The position numbers and the translations under genes were made by a program. A DNA stretch of 64,000 nucleotides from Piscinibacter sp. (lineage in GTDB: Bacteria > Pseudomonadota > Gammaproteobacteria > Burkholderiales > Burkholderiaceae_C). Positions within the stretch are counted from its first letter, which is position 1. Every line of letters begins with the position of its first letter. The notes below the pieces were generated by a model. The model was not told the origin of the DNA and made no database searches. It saw only the letters and a program-made list of their open reading frames with translations. Where the stretch lies: positions 1-64,000 of the forward strand of contig JAGOAS010000022.1 in assembly GCA_017983795.1 (NCBI GenBank), given 5' to 3'. This document shows positions 49,251 to 64,000 of the stretch, piece after piece.

Positions 49251-51246
49251 GGCGCAGCGGCAGCGGCGTCGGCGAATCGTCCAGCGGCAGGTCGATGGTG
49301 ATCATGGACGACACTTCGCCGCGCGTGCCGGTGCGGGCCTGCTGGCGCAGCGCGTCGATCAACTCGTTGCAGCGGCCATGGAAGCCCTGCAGGCGCTGGT
49401 CTTGCGCGTCGAGCTCCTCGAGCCGCGTCTCCAGTTCGCTGGCCGCGGCCTGGATGCGCTCGAGCGATTCGCGCCGGCGGCGGAAGTTGCGGCGCCGCTC
49501 GCGCAACTGCGCATCCACCTGCGCCGAGGCCGACTTGTTCCACATCTCCAGCTCGGCGCTGGCGTTCTCGAACACCACGCGCAGCTTGGACATCAGCATG
49601 CGGCGGAACTGCTCCATGAATTTCGGCTGCGACAGGCGCAGCGCCTGCGTCAGGCCGAGGTACTGCACGTAGCTCTTCTCGATCAGGTCGAGCTCGGCGG
49701 CGAAGCGGTCGAGATCCGGTCCGGGGTTGAGCACGAGGCCAAAGCCGAACTCGGCGTTGAGCCGGTTGAACGAGGCCTCGAGCATGTGGCGGATCTCGAG
49801 CGAGTTCTTCTGGCCGGCGCCGAGCAGAGCGCGCAGGCGCTGGCACAGCGCGCCGAAGGCCTTCTTGGCGCCGAGGTTCAGCAGCGACGCCGACATCTGC
49901 TGCTGCATCGCCGACACCTCCTCGCGCAGACGGTCGGACGAGAGGCCGACCATCGCGTCCTTGAGCATGCGGCTGTGCACCACGCGCATCGCCTGCAGCT
50001 TGGTGGTGCAGGCCTCGAACTCGGCCGTCTCGGCATCCACGCGCTGCAGCATCATCTGCAGTTTGGCGCCGCTCTTGCCGCGCAGGCCGCGCAGCTCCAG
50101 CGTCTGCTCGGCGAGCTGGCGCCGGTTGTCGTTGAGGCGGCGCGCCACGTGCATCTCGATCTGCTGCGCGGCGTCGATCACCACGTGCTCGAGCAGGGTG
50201 CGCCGCTGCGGCATCAGCTCGCCGCTGAGCGCGGCCTCGAGCGCCGGCAGGCGGCTTTGTGCCAGCGCGTCGGCCTTGCCTTCCACGCGCGCGGCCAGCG
50301 CCTGGCGCGCCGACAGCGGGTAGACGCGCTCGGCCGGCACGCTCAGCGTGCGCGCGGTCTCGGTGCGCTGGCGTTCGATCTGCTCGGCCACCTGCTCCGC
50401 CGTGGCGAGCGGGTCGATCATCGCGTCGATCTTGTTGAGCACCACGAAACGCGACAGCGCATCGCCGCTCAGGTGGTCACGCCAGATCGCGAGGTCAGAC
50501 TTGCTGACGCCGATGTCGGCGCCGAGGATGAACACGGTGGCGTGCGCCGTGGGCAGCAGGCTCAGCGTCAGCTCGGGCTCGGCACCGATGGCGTTGAGGC
50601 CCGGCGTGTCGAGCACCACCAGGCCCTGCTTGAGCAGCGGGTGCGGGTAGTTGATCAGCGCGTGGCGCCAGGCCGGCACCTCGACGCGGCCCATGTCGTC
50701 CAGCGGCGGGTTCTCGTCGGGCGTCTCGTCGTTCCAGAAGCCGAGCTCGTGCGCCTGGTCCTTGGTGACCCAGGAGGTGCGCATCACCTCGCGCAGCGAT
50801 TCGGCCAGCCTCTCCGGGTTGCCGACGTCGAGCTTGACCGTCTTCCACGCCTTGGCGAAGTTGCGCAGCTCGCCGAGCGACTGGCCCGACAGGCGCGTGT
50901 CGATGGGCAGCAGCGACAGCGAGGGCGGCTCGTCGGCATCCCAGGCCAATTCGACCGGGCACATGGTCGTGCGCCCCGGCGTGGCCGGCAGGATGCGGCG
51001 GCCCGCGTCGGCGAAGAAGATCGCATTGATCAGCTCGGACTTGCCGCGCGAGAACTCGGCGACGAAGGCGACGATGAGCTTCTGCTGGCCGAGCTGCTCG
51101 CGCAGGCTGTCGAGCTGGCCCTGCACCGCGGCGTCGGAGAGGTCGTGGTCGCCGAGAAAGCGGCTGACCTCGTCCAGGCGGCTCACGAGCGCACGCCTCC
51201 AGCCGCTGAGAGCGTCGAGGCTGCTGGCGAACGAATGCGTCGTCAT
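49237..51246 (-). CDS. Bacterial dynamin-like GTPase
   Basis: 669 residues. G1 P-loop AEFSRGKS (63-70; the usual first Gly is Ala), G3 LDTPGLNAIG, G4 VVLNKID, followed by a long helical stalk region (about 340-640, coiled-coil rich). No membrane helix. Dynamin family proteins remodel membranes, and proteobacterial members are of unknown role. It overlaps mutY by 14 bp and lies 146 bp from gltD. Confidence 0.88.
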   Translation of the reverse strand: MTTHSFASSLDALSGWRRALVSRLDEVSRFLGDHDLSDAAVQGQLDSLREQLGQQKLIVAFVAEFSRGKSELINAIFFADAGRRILPATPGRTTMCPVELAWDADEPPSLSLLPIDTRLSGQSLGELRNFAKAWKTVKLDVGNPERLAESLREVMRTSWVTKDQAHELGFWNDETPDENPPLDDMGRVEVPAWRHALINYPHPLLKQGLVVLDTPGLNAIGAEPELTLSLLPTAHATVFILGADIGVSKSDLAIWRDHLSGDALSRFVVLNKIDAMIDPLATAEQVAEQIERQRTETARTLSVPAERVYPLSARQALAARVEGKADALAQSRLPALEAALSGELMPQRRTLLEHVVIDAAQQIEMHVARRLNDNRRQLAEQTLELRGLRGKSGAKLQMMLQRVDAETAEFEACTTKLQAMRVVHSRMLKDAMVGLSSDRLREEVSAMQQQMSASLLNLGAKKAFGALCQRLRALLGAGQKNSLEIRHMLEASFNRLNAEFGFGLVLNPGPDLDRFAAELDLIEKSYVQYLGLTQALRLSQPKFMEQFRRMLMSKLRVVFENASAELEMWNKSASAQVDAQLRERRRNFRRRRESLERIQAAASELETRLEELDAQDQRLQGFHGRCNELIDALRQQARTGTRGEVSSMITIDLPLDDSPTPLPLRLVKA

Positions 51247-51356
51247 GCGAGTGGCGCGGATGATCCCTTGAATCGGGGGGATGGTAGCCCACGCCCCGAG
51301 GAATCACAGCGCGCGCGAGGCCGCGCGAAACAACTGCTCACCAGCGCCGCGCGCCA

Positions 51357-51376
51357 GCGTGATGGATTCATCACGC
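51357..51376 (-). terminator. Perfect 8-bp hairpin downstream of gltD
   Basis: GCGTGATG and CATCACGC pair around the loop GATT, 17 bases after the gltD stop. No T-run follows, so it may be an mRNA stabiliser, weak terminator or a protein site. Confidence 0.4.
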
Positions 51377-51393
51377 CGCGCCTTCGGCCGGGT

Positions 51394-52860
<1,467 letters not shown>

Positions 52861-52878
52861 GATCGTGCTTCTCTTCTC

Positions 52879-57624
<4,746 letters not shown>

Positions 57625-57706
57625 GACGGCCCTCGCTGGCGGAGGAAGATGTCGCGAAGCATAGCGGCGCTGCTGCACTGCGGCAAGAAAAACAATGTGG
57701 ATCTGA

Positions 57707-57750
57707 CCCCTATTTAATGACAAACTGAGTTGCTGTCACGTAAATAGGGG
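57707..57750. repeat. REP-like hairpin beside the RAYT relic
   Basis: CCCCTATTTA (57707-57716) and TAAATAGGGG (57741-57750) are perfect inverted repeats. An inner stem TGACA (57718-57722)/TGTCA (57734-57738) leaves an 11-base loop. The hairpin begins 5 bases after the RAYT stop (57756). TCTGACCCC / GGGGACA edges resemble the ends of RAYT-associated elements. Confidence 0.7.
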
Positions 57751-57755
57751 ACATA

Positions 57756-58454
57756 TCAAATGATCTCGGACACCGCTACCTTCCGTGGCCGCCCTGCCGC
57801 CCTGGGCGCAAGTCGCCGATGCAACTGCTGCGCCAGAGCATCGAGGAACACCGCGTCGCCGAGCGGCCACCCTCCCGCCAGCGCGCTCTCGAAGCGCTGA
57901 AGCGAGCGTTGGTCGAGAGGCTCCATGAGCTTGGCCCGGTGCCGGTGCTCGCGTTCGAAGGGCGTGTTGCCGGTCTGCCAGTAGAGCGGGTGATCAGTGA
58001 CCAACTCGTCACGCGCCCCGCCGCAGTGCATCACGGCGCTGGTCCATGCCCATTCCCCGAGCGCCTCACCCTCGCGTGCGGGCAACTGCTCGACGAACAG
58101 CATCGCGTCCAGCAGATGAGCTTCCGCCTGCACGATCGCCGAGCGAAACCGGCCTGCCAACAGTGGCCCAGTGTGAGCATGCACTCTGCGCATCGACGCT
58201 GCCAGGCGGCGGCACAGATCCTGCACGAGCCGCGCGGGGCCCTCGGCGTCGCGCGGCGTCAGCAGCAGCAGGGTGCGTGTGCGTGCCAGCGCATAGGCAT
58301 GCAGGATCACGCCATGACGGACGAGCGCTGCCGCCAACAGGTGGCGCTGCAAGCCGAGTTCCTCCGCGCCGAGGTGTGAGGCGACCGCGGCGCACCAGCG
58401 CAGGTCGAGCAGGTGAAGCTGGCCCGCTGCCGCGCAGCGGGGTTGGCGCGCCAT
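57756..58454 (-). CDS. Degenerate RAYT-like (REP-associated tyrosine transposase) protein
   Basis: 232 residues aligning by pattern with RAYT/Y1 transposases: MARQPR start, GPLLAGRFRSAIVQAEAHLLDAM (family: GTLWEGRYKS...ERYLL), AWTSA, DHPLYWQTGNTPFERE, GGWPLGDAVFLDAL, and a C-terminal GRPRK tail. Residues expected for catalysis are missing: the HUH pair is reduced to one His (QLHLL), and the Tyr pair of YRYIELNPVRA is Met/Phe here. The frame is intact, so it may be domesticated rather than decayed. Start at 58454 has a CGGAG site; a start at 58502 would lie in the pilY1 terminator. Confidence 0.72.
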   Translation of the reverse strand: MARQPRCAAAGQLHLLDLRWCAAVASHLGAEELGLQRHLLAAALVRHGVILHAYALARTRTLLLLTPRDAEGPARLVQDLCRRLAASMRRVHAHTGPLLAGRFRSAIVQAEAHLLDAMLFVEQLPAREGEALGEWAWTSAVMHCGGARDELVTDHPLYWQTGNTPFEREHRHRAKLMEPLDQRSLQRFESALAGGWPLGDAVFLDALAQQLHRRLAPRAAGRPRKVAVSEII

Positions 58455-58467
58455 GAAGGGCTCCGGT

Positions 58468-58509
58468 GAGCAGAAAGAAGAAAGGGCGACAGCATGAGCC
58501 ATCGCCCTT
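58468..58509 (-). terminator. Intrinsic terminator of the pilWXY1 operon
   Basis: On the minus strand AAGGGCGA-N12-TCGCCCTT (58509 to 58482) is followed by the T-rich tract TCTTCTTTCTG. It lies 42 bases after the pilY1 stop. Confidence 0.68.
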
Positions 58510-58551
58510 CGTTGCCGGCGCTCAGTTTAGGCCGGTCCTGCGTGGCCTCTC

Positions 58552-61500
58552 TCAGTTGCCGAGATTCACCTCGCGCCAGTTGATGCGGCGCAGGCCGACA
58601 GCGGAACTAAAGTTGCCTTGTGGTCGAAGCAAGTCACCCTTCTCGGTTCCTGCGATGAGTCGGGACTTGCCGCCGACGCTCAAGAATCGCAAGTCGGTGA
58701 CGACCGTGTTGACTTCGAGCGCGTTGATCACCCCGCCGGCGCTGTTGACAAGCACCGACAGCCCAGTCGTGAAGTCGCCGGCGTAGATGCGGCTGATACC
58801 CGACGGAGAGCATGGGTCCGTGATGGTCGGCAAGGTGGGCGTGAACGTGACGATGCCAAGGAAAGTGGCGGGATCGCTGACGATGCGCCAGGCGATGCCG
58901 CTCGCACCGCGCCCAAGGTCGGTGTAGAAGCCCATGCTGTTGGCGGCGGCACTGGTGACGCCGGCCACCCAGTCGGGGTTAGGTTGCAGGTTGGCCCGGC
59001 GGATCGGGAACGTGACGCCCGTCGGCAGATCGCTCGCCGCGTTGAAGCGCACCGCGTTGCCGTCCTTGATCGCGTAGAAGGTCTGCTCCTGCGTCGAACT
59101 GCGGTCGTCCTGGCTCAGCAGCTTGCCGGTGCCGACCAGCACCACGCGGCTCTTGGTCTTCGGATGCAGTTCTGCGAGAGGGCGCGAGGTGACCGGCTGG
59201 GCCGCGCCGCCACTGTCGGTCAGCCGCGCCATCACGATCGGGTCAGGATAGGTGCCCGAGGTCGCGCTGATGTCGAAGCGCCAGAGGTTTCCGTTCAAGT
59301 CGCCGCCGTAGACCGCATCGGCATAGCCGTCCGTGTAGTCGAGCACGTAGGCATTGATGTGCGCGAGGCCCGTGTCGACCGTATTCGAAGCCGTGCGCGT
59401 CGAGACGGCCTCCAGCAGCGCGCCGTTGCGCGGGTTGACGAAGAAGATGTAGCCGCTGCCGTCGGGATTGTTGTAGCCCGACGGCAGGATCACCGTCCAG
59501 CCATACTTGCGCGTCTTCACGAACACCGGCTCGCCGTAGGTGAAGCCCATGCGCGAGTCGGTGAACTCCCACAGTACCTTCGACGCAGCCACCGTCTCGC
59601 GCGACGCCGCCGAGGCCGCGGTAATCGCCGCCGGGTTGGTGATGTCCAGCGCGTAGTACGCCCGACCGCCCTTGCCCAGCCCGCCGACAAGGATCGAGTG
59701 CCAGTCCGGCGTGCCGCTGCCGACGGTCGAGCCGTTGTACGTGCGAGTGAAATCGACGTCGAAATTGCCCGGTGTCGCGTTCACCAGGAAGTGGTGATCC
59801 ATGTCGGTGTTGCCCAGCACCGCCAGGCCGTCGACGGCCGGCGCGCTGGGGCTGCTCGGGCCGGCGAACAGCGCGTTGGGGATGTAGCCGAAGATCTCGG
59901 TTCCCGCGCCGGCGCCGCTCATCGCGCCGTTGAAGGCGTGCAGGATGCCGTCGTTGGCGCCGACGTAGACCACGGTCGCGCGGTTCTTGTAGAGGGTCTT
60001 GAACGCGTCGTAGCCCGGGTTCAGACCGTCGGCAAGCTGGAACGACGGCGCGCCGATCGGCTTGGCGCGCGAGCCGACGATGTCGCCGAGCAGCGCCTCG
60101 CGGGTGCGGTAGGCGCGCGAGCTTCCCGTCACCGTCGAAGCGGCTTCGTTGCTGCGGTCGCCGCGCAGATAGTTCAGATACTTGGTGCTGTCGTTGATGT
60201 CGGTCGTTTCGCCGACGCCCAGATAGGGCGTGTTCAGCGCTGCGAGTTGCGCCGCAGTCAGGCTGCTGGTGCGGAACGGCGCGCCGGCGGTGCCGTTCCA
60301 GGTGACCAGGTTGCGCCCGCTGTCCCAACCGGTGCCGGCCAGTTGCGTCGCCAGCGTGTTCTTGGCGCGCCAGCGTTCCACCAGCGAGGGCGTTCCATCG
60401 GCAGCGAAGTTCAACTCGCTGGCCACCACCTCGCCGGTCCAGTTGCTGGCGTCGTACTGCGCGCCGAAGCTGGCATTGCCGAGTTGCGCCACCTGCGGCA
60501 GCGAGGTCGAGAACGAAGTGGTGAACGCAGCGCTCAGCGCGTTGATGCGCTGGAAGGCCTTGGTCAGGCCCGAGATCATCTGATCCGGGTTACCCGCCGT
60601 GAAGTAGTTGTCAGGGCGTGGCTGACCGGACAGTGTCTCGCCGTTGGTCGACCACCACGTCTGATCCAGGGGCGTCGTGTTGGCGAAACTGTAGGGCGGC
60701 GTCAGATTGCTTGGCGTGATGAAGCCGCCGTACTTGGCCGTCAGATAGAACTGATTGTTGGTGACGAACGGCTGTTCGAGCACGTCGACCCACAGCGTCT
60801 GGATGGTCTGCTTGCCCTGGGTCTTGGCGACGCCGGCCACGTCGGGACGGATGTCGTTGACGTTGGCCCAATAGGCGAGGCCGACCATCGCGGCCGAGTT
60901 GTAGCGGCCGCTGTAATTGTCGGGGTTGGGCGCCGAAAGCCCTTGCAGCGCGAAAGCGAGGTTGGTAGCGGTCTGCGCATTGACGGCCGTGTCAGCGACG
61001 ATGGAGGCGGGCTTGGCCGGCTCATTGGTGGTGCCCGTCGAACCCGGTACGTTCTTGTCGGCGTGCGTATAGATGTCGCCGATGCCGAGGACGAAGTTCT
61101 TCTGGCAGGAATACTGAATCGGATCGTCCCAGTCGCGGACCACCGGGAAGCCGTCGAGCGCCTGGTCGACCGAGGTCGACGTCAGCAAGGAATTCCACTC
61201 AGGCACTGCGCCGATGTTGCGGAAGTAGCGCTGTGTCGCGTAATACAGCTCGCTGACCGGGTCGTTGCCCTTGTAACCGTTGCCGGTGATCTGGCCGAAC
61301 TTGTTCAGGTAGTTCGCCACGCCGCTATTCACGATCGCGGTCGCGGGCCCGTAGGCCGTGTTGGTCGCCGTGGCGTCGGCCGAGTCGGGGTTCGGGATGA
61401 AGATACCCGTGTTGGGGTCCCACTCGGCAGCAGCGTTGTTCGCGTCGGTCGCGCTGGGTACCGGGTAGGTCGGGCCAACATACTTCATGCGTGCGCGCAG

Positions 61501-62361
61501 CACCGCGCCGTCGCGCGAGACACCGCTCTGGTTGAGGTAGCCGAACGCCGCAAAGCGCAAGCGCCGCGAGTACTGCTGCATCAAGCCTTCGGGCTTCCAG
61601 TTGCTGCCGTACTGCTTGCAGTTGGTCTCGACACCACCGGGCGCCGCTGGGTTGCACACCTGCACCGCGATGCGGACGCGGTAGACGGTCGCGTTGACGA
61701 GTGCGACGGCGGGGTCGTACTGCGTTGTCGCAGGGACGGCCGCGTTGCTGGCCCCGGTGGCGCCGGAGACGGTGAAGAGCATGTCCATGCCGGCACCGTT
61801 GACGCGCATGTTGAGCGTGCTGACGGCGAACGGCGTCGCGCCCGCGATCGTGGCCGCGTTGTTCAGGCTCTTGTTCGGGTACAGGTTGCCCGTCATCGGG
61901 TGGTTGGCCTTCTGCAGCACCGTCAGGCTCAGTTCGTCACGCACACGATAGCCGCCGGTCATCACGAGCCGGAACGGATCGATCGTCTGTGTCGCCGCCC
62001 AGTTCAGGAAGTTGCCGCTCCACTTGTCGTCATTGGCGAGCACGCAGGTGCGGTTCGTCGCCACGCCGGTGGGCACGAAGTAGCGGTTCGCCGCGATCGT
62101 GGCGTGGTACTGGTACGTGTAGCACTTGTTCGGGTCAAAGTAGCCCTTGTAGATGTTCGCGCTCGAATAGTCGTTGTTTCCGGGGTAGGCCGCCCGCTCG
62201 GCCGTCGGCCACTCCACCGACAACGCCAGCGCCACGTTCCCGAGGATCGAACTGCGCGAGAACACCGGCGAGTCGGCCAGTTCGGTGGCAGCGACAGCCG
62301 TCGAGCCTGCCCCCAGGGCAGCCAGCACGAGGGCAACTTTCAGTCCGAATTGCTTGTTCAT
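58552..62361 (-). CDS. pilY1: Type IV pilus tip protein / adhesin PilY1
   Basis: 1269 residues. Signal peptide (about 1-24), a long N-terminal region, then the PilY1 C-terminal beta-propeller (about 800-1230). The calcium loop is recognisable as DYTDGYADAVYGGDLNGNLWRFDI. PilY1 caps and primes type IV pili, modulating extension, adhesion and surface sensing. The N-terminal segment CQKNFVLGIGDIYTHADKN corresponds to the region preceding the von Willebrand-like domain in others; no clear MIDAS is seen. Third gene of the pilW-pilX-pilY1 run. Confidence 0.93.
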   Translation of the reverse strand: MNKQFGLKVALVLAALGAGSTAVAATELADSPVFSRSSILGNVALALSVEWPTAERAAYPGNNDYSSANIYKGYFDPNKCYTYQYHATIAANRYFVPTGVATNRTCVLANDDKWSGNFLNWAATQTIDPFRLVMTGGYRVRDELSLTVLQKANHPMTGNLYPNKSLNNAATIAGATPFAVSTLNMRVNGAGMDMLFTVSGATGASNAAVPATTQYDPAVALVNATVYRVRIAVQVCNPAAPGGVETNCKQYGSNWKPEGLMQQYSRRLRFAAFGYLNQSGVSRDGAVLRARMKYVGPTYPVPSATDANNAAAEWDPNTGIFIPNPDSADATATNTAYGPATAIVNSGVANYLNKFGQITGNGYKGNDPVSELYYATQRYFRNIGAVPEWNSLLTSTSVDQALDGFPVVRDWDDPIQYSCQKNFVLGIGDIYTHADKNVPGSTGTTNEPAKPASIVADTAVNAQTATNLAFALQGLSAPNPDNYSGRYNSAAMVGLAYWANVNDIRPDVAGVAKTQGKQTIQTLWVDVLEQPFVTNNQFYLTAKYGGFITPSNLTPPYSFANTTPLDQTWWSTNGETLSGQPRPDNYFTAGNPDQMISGLTKAFQRINALSAAFTTSFSTSLPQVAQLGNASFGAQYDASNWTGEVVASELNFAADGTPSLVERWRAKNTLATQLAGTGWDSGRNLVTWNGTAGAPFRTSSLTAAQLAALNTPYLGVGETTDINDSTKYLNYLRGDRSNEAASTVTGSSRAYRTREALLGDIVGSRAKPIGAPSFQLADGLNPGYDAFKTLYKNRATVVYVGANDGILHAFNGAMSGAGAGTEIFGYIPNALFAGPSSPSAPAVDGLAVLGNTDMDHHFLVNATPGNFDVDFTRTYNGSTVGSGTPDWHSILVGGLGKGGRAYYALDITNPAAITAASAASRETVAASKVLWEFTDSRMGFTYGEPVFVKTRKYGWTVILPSGYNNPDGSGYIFFVNPRNGALLEAVSTRTASNTVDTGLAHINAYVLDYTDGYADAVYGGDLNGNLWRFDISATSGTYPDPIVMARLTDSGGAAQPVTSRPLAELHPKTKSRVVLVGTGKLLSQDDRSSTQEQTFYAIKDGNAVRFNAASDLPTGVTFPIRRANLQPNPDWVAGVTSAAANSMGFYTDLGRGASGIAWRIVSDPATFLGIVTFTPTLPTITDPCSPSGISRIYAGDFTTGLSVLVNSAGGVINALEVNTVVTDLRFLSVGGKSRLIAGTEKGDLLRPQGNFSSAVGLRRINWREVNLGN

Positions 62362-62409
62362 CGGATCGACCTTTGAAGCGTTGAAGCTTGAATGCGGATG
62401 CGTTCGACC

Positions 62410-63096
62410 TCAGTCGTCGCAGCAGCCGTAGGTAGTCTGGAAGAACGACTCCGTGCCACGCGGCCCGAAGGCGCGGATGCTGACGCGGTAGACGACGTAC
62501 TGCGGTGCGGCGCCCGCCAAGCCGGCGCCACTGCCACCGGTGGCCACGGCGCTTCTCTGTTCGGCGCGCTGCGACTGCGAATAGCTGCCGCCACGCGGCG
62601 CCCCGCCTTCGACCAGGGTGCAGCGTTCGGCGCCGAGCGTGGAGTCGTCGCCGGGCTCGCTGCACTGGCGGTCGACCACGTAGCGCAGGCGGATGCCGCG
62701 GCCGACAGCGATCTCGCTGGCCGTTCCGATAACCAGGCTGGTCTGCGGATCGGTCAGCGTCGGCGTCGCCGGGTCGCTCAGCAGCGCCAGCGGAATGCCT
62801 TGCGCGTTGGCCGCCAGCACCCGCGCGCTGTAGTTGCGCGCCTGGTCGTCTGCCCCGCGCAACGCGCGCGTGGCCAGCGGCCCGGCGGTGCGGAAGTCGC
62901 GCAGGATGGTCTCGACCGCCAGTTCGCTTTGCTGCGCGAGGTCGCGCTTGAACGACAGGTTGCCGGCCGTGACCATCGAGGTGTCGAACGAGCGCACCAG
63001 CGCGACCGCGCCGATCAGCATGACGACCAGGATCAGCAACGTCGTGATCAGGACGACGCCGCTTTGGTTGCGCGGGTGGGCGTGCTTCATGGTCAT
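62410..63096 (-). CDS. pilX: Minor pilin assembly protein PilX
   Basis: 228 residues. N-terminal hydrophobic segment (about 12-35: SGVVLITTLLILVVMLIGAVALV), the PilX N-terminal type, without a typical Gly/Phe prepilin site. Start at 63096 is supported by ATGA overlap with the pilW stop; an alternative is 63090. A cluster of cysteines ends the protein (TYGCCDD). It takes part in priming pilus assembly with PilY1. Confidence 0.85.
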   Translation of the reverse strand: MTMKHAHPRNQSGVVLITTLLILVVMLIGAVALVRSFDTSMVTAGNLSFKRDLAQQSELAVETILRDFRTAGPLATRALRGADDQARNYSARVLAANAQGIPLALLSDPATPTLTDPQTSLVIGTASEIAVGRGIRLRYVVDRQCSEPGDDSTLGAERCTLVEGGAPRGGSYSQSQRAEQRSAVATGGSGAGLAGAAPQYVVYRVSIRAFGPRGTESFFQTTYGCCDD

Positions 63097-64000
63097 GACT
63101 GCATGAGGATGTTGCGAAGCGGCACCGTCAGTTCGATGACGCGGTGGCGCTGGTTGCGGTTCTCGCCGGCGGCGTTCAGATCGACAGTGATCTGGTTGGC
63201 CGCCGGCAGGTCGCCGAACAGGGTCAGGTTGGCCGGCGCGACGGGAACGCCGGGTTGCACTTCCTTCTCGATCAGCGCCGAGCGCAACACCAGGCCGACG
63301 CGCACCGCGACGATCTGGCCCAGACGCTGGTTCGAGAGCGCGCTGCCGTTCATCAGCGTCGCGCCGTCCCAGCCGACGGCGCCGGGCGACTGCCAGGCAT
63401 CGAGGATGCCGTCGGCGTTGGTGTCGATGCCGTACACGGCGCGCAGCACGCGCACGCCTTCGGACACCGGCTCGGAGGCGGGTGGAGCGCCGTTGGTCAG
63501 CAGCAGGTCGTGGCGGAACAGCGTCGAATTGGCACCGACGCCCAGCAGCGTGAACTCGGGCGGGTTGCCGTTGGTCGGGTTGCCGAGGGTGAACGTGAAT
63601 GCCGGATCCGACGCGTTGAGCGCGGCGAGCGAAGTGTGCGTGCCGGTGGAGGTGAAGTAGGCACCCGCCAGCGGCAACAGCGGGCCGCACACCGTGGTGG
63701 CTGTGGCCGCTCCGATCTGGCCGGCGCAAGGTGTCTTGGCCGCCGACACCTGGCTGAGCAGGCACTCGCCGTTGCTACCGATCATCAGCAGATCGTTGGC
63801 GCGATAGCCGATTGTGTTGGCCAGACGCAGGTCAGCAGCGCCGATGCTGGCCGCCTGCACGTCGGACAGCACTTCACCGTAGCCCGACGCGCCGCTCATC
63901 ACCATGATCACGTCGGAGCCGGCGTCGGAAGCGCCGGGGAAGATCACCACCGGCGCGAGCCGCTGTTCGCGCGGAACGGCGGTGAACGGCGCAGGGAACG
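63093..64000 (-). CDS. pilW: PilW-like minor pilin, 5' part cut by window end
   Basis: Partial: the frame stays open to base 64000, so the N-terminus (with the expected prepilin signal) is outside. The visible 302 codons carry the PilW pattern with PVVIFPGASDAGSDVIMVMSGASGYG, RANDLLMIGSNGECLLSQVS and VLRAVYGIDTNADGILDAW near the middle, ending LRNILMQS. Overlaps pilX by 4 bp. Confidence 0.85.
   Translation of the reverse strand, partial: FPAPFTAVPREQRLAPVVIFPGASDAGSDVIMVMSGASGYGEVLSDVQAASIGAADLRLANTIGYRANDLLMIGSNGECLLSQVSAAKTPCAGQIGAATATTVCGPLLPLAGAYFTSTGTHTSLAALNASDPAFTFTLGNPTNGNPPEFTLLGVGANSTLFRHDLLLTNGAPPASEPVSEGVRVLRAVYGIDTNADGILDAWQSPGAVGWDGATLMNGSALSNQRLGQIVAVRVGLVLRSALIEKEVQPGVPVAPANLTLFGDLPAANQITVDLNAAGENRNQRHRVIELTVPLRNILMQS

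Noticed and set aside
58618-62376. Plus-strand open frame of 1252 codons
   Set aside because: Exactly antisense to pilY1; Arg/Val/Gly-rich composition without a domain signature.

Overview
The window is about 64 kb of very GC-rich, densely packed chromosome. Gene content and order (hrcA / nadK-recN-rapZ-LON / mutY, gltBD, ccoG beside an NsrR-type regulator, DUF3079 and DUF1294 proteins) suggest a betaproteobacterium of the order Burkholderiales, probably near the Rubrivivax/Leptothrix/Comamonadaceae group. The genus cannot be fixed from this sequence alone. No prophage, integrase, CRISPR array or complete insertion sequence is visible. The one mobile-element relic is a degenerate RAYT-like protein with a REP-like hairpin at about 57.7-58.5 kb.

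Layout. 0.1-9.3 kb: a small secreted protein, hybrid malic enzyme (maeB), a membrane diguanylate cyclase, then a minus-strand run CorC-type CBS membrane protein > SapC-like protein > fused PcaC-PcaD enzyme, followed by apaH and a tRNA-Ser. 9.3-9.8 kb: FMN reductase. 9.9-13.7 kb: a six-gene minus-strand operon that I read as a bufferin (copper-buffering RiPP) locus: precursor BufA1 (DUF2282), MNIO enzyme BufB (DUF692), partner BufC (DUF2063), DoxX membrane protein, then its ECF sigma factor SigF and anti-sigma NrsF. A GTAACC-N16-CGAA promoter sits just upstream of bufA1. 13.7-28.8 kb: housekeeping and hypothetical genes (malQ, BtuF-like protein, oligopeptidase B, transglutaminase/TPR lipoprotein, DUF3016, DUF2726, cold-shock/DUF1294, an orphan flagellar-rod-like protein, chalcone-isomerase-like protein, DUF808, a TIR-TM-TPR protein, a NAD(P)-binding protein and an ABC exporter).

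29.4-39.3 kb: a long minus-strand lipid-degradation run. A TetR regulator is followed by acyl-CoA dehydrogenase, a DUF2147 protein, a FadB-type enzyme with reversed domain order, thiolase, an alpha/beta hydrolase, enoyl-CoA hydratase, a GDSL esterase and an SDR. A perfect palindrome lies upstream of tetR. 39.4-44 kb: HNH nuclease, glycine-zipper lipoprotein, DUF3079, ccoG with a 23-bp NsrR-like operator between it and nsrR, a tRNA with anticodon CAT, and hrcA. 44-48.2 kb: nadK, recN, rapZ and a LON-domain protein in a tightly coupled plus-strand run. 48.2-57.6 kb: mutY, a dynamin-like GTPase and glutamate synthase gltBD on the minus strand. 57.7-64 kb: the RAYT relic, then the minor-pilin/adhesin operon pilW (cut by the window end)-pilX-pilY1, ending in a good intrinsic terminator.

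All intergenic gaps are under 300 bases. Most large open frames antisense to these genes result from high GC and are not annotated.
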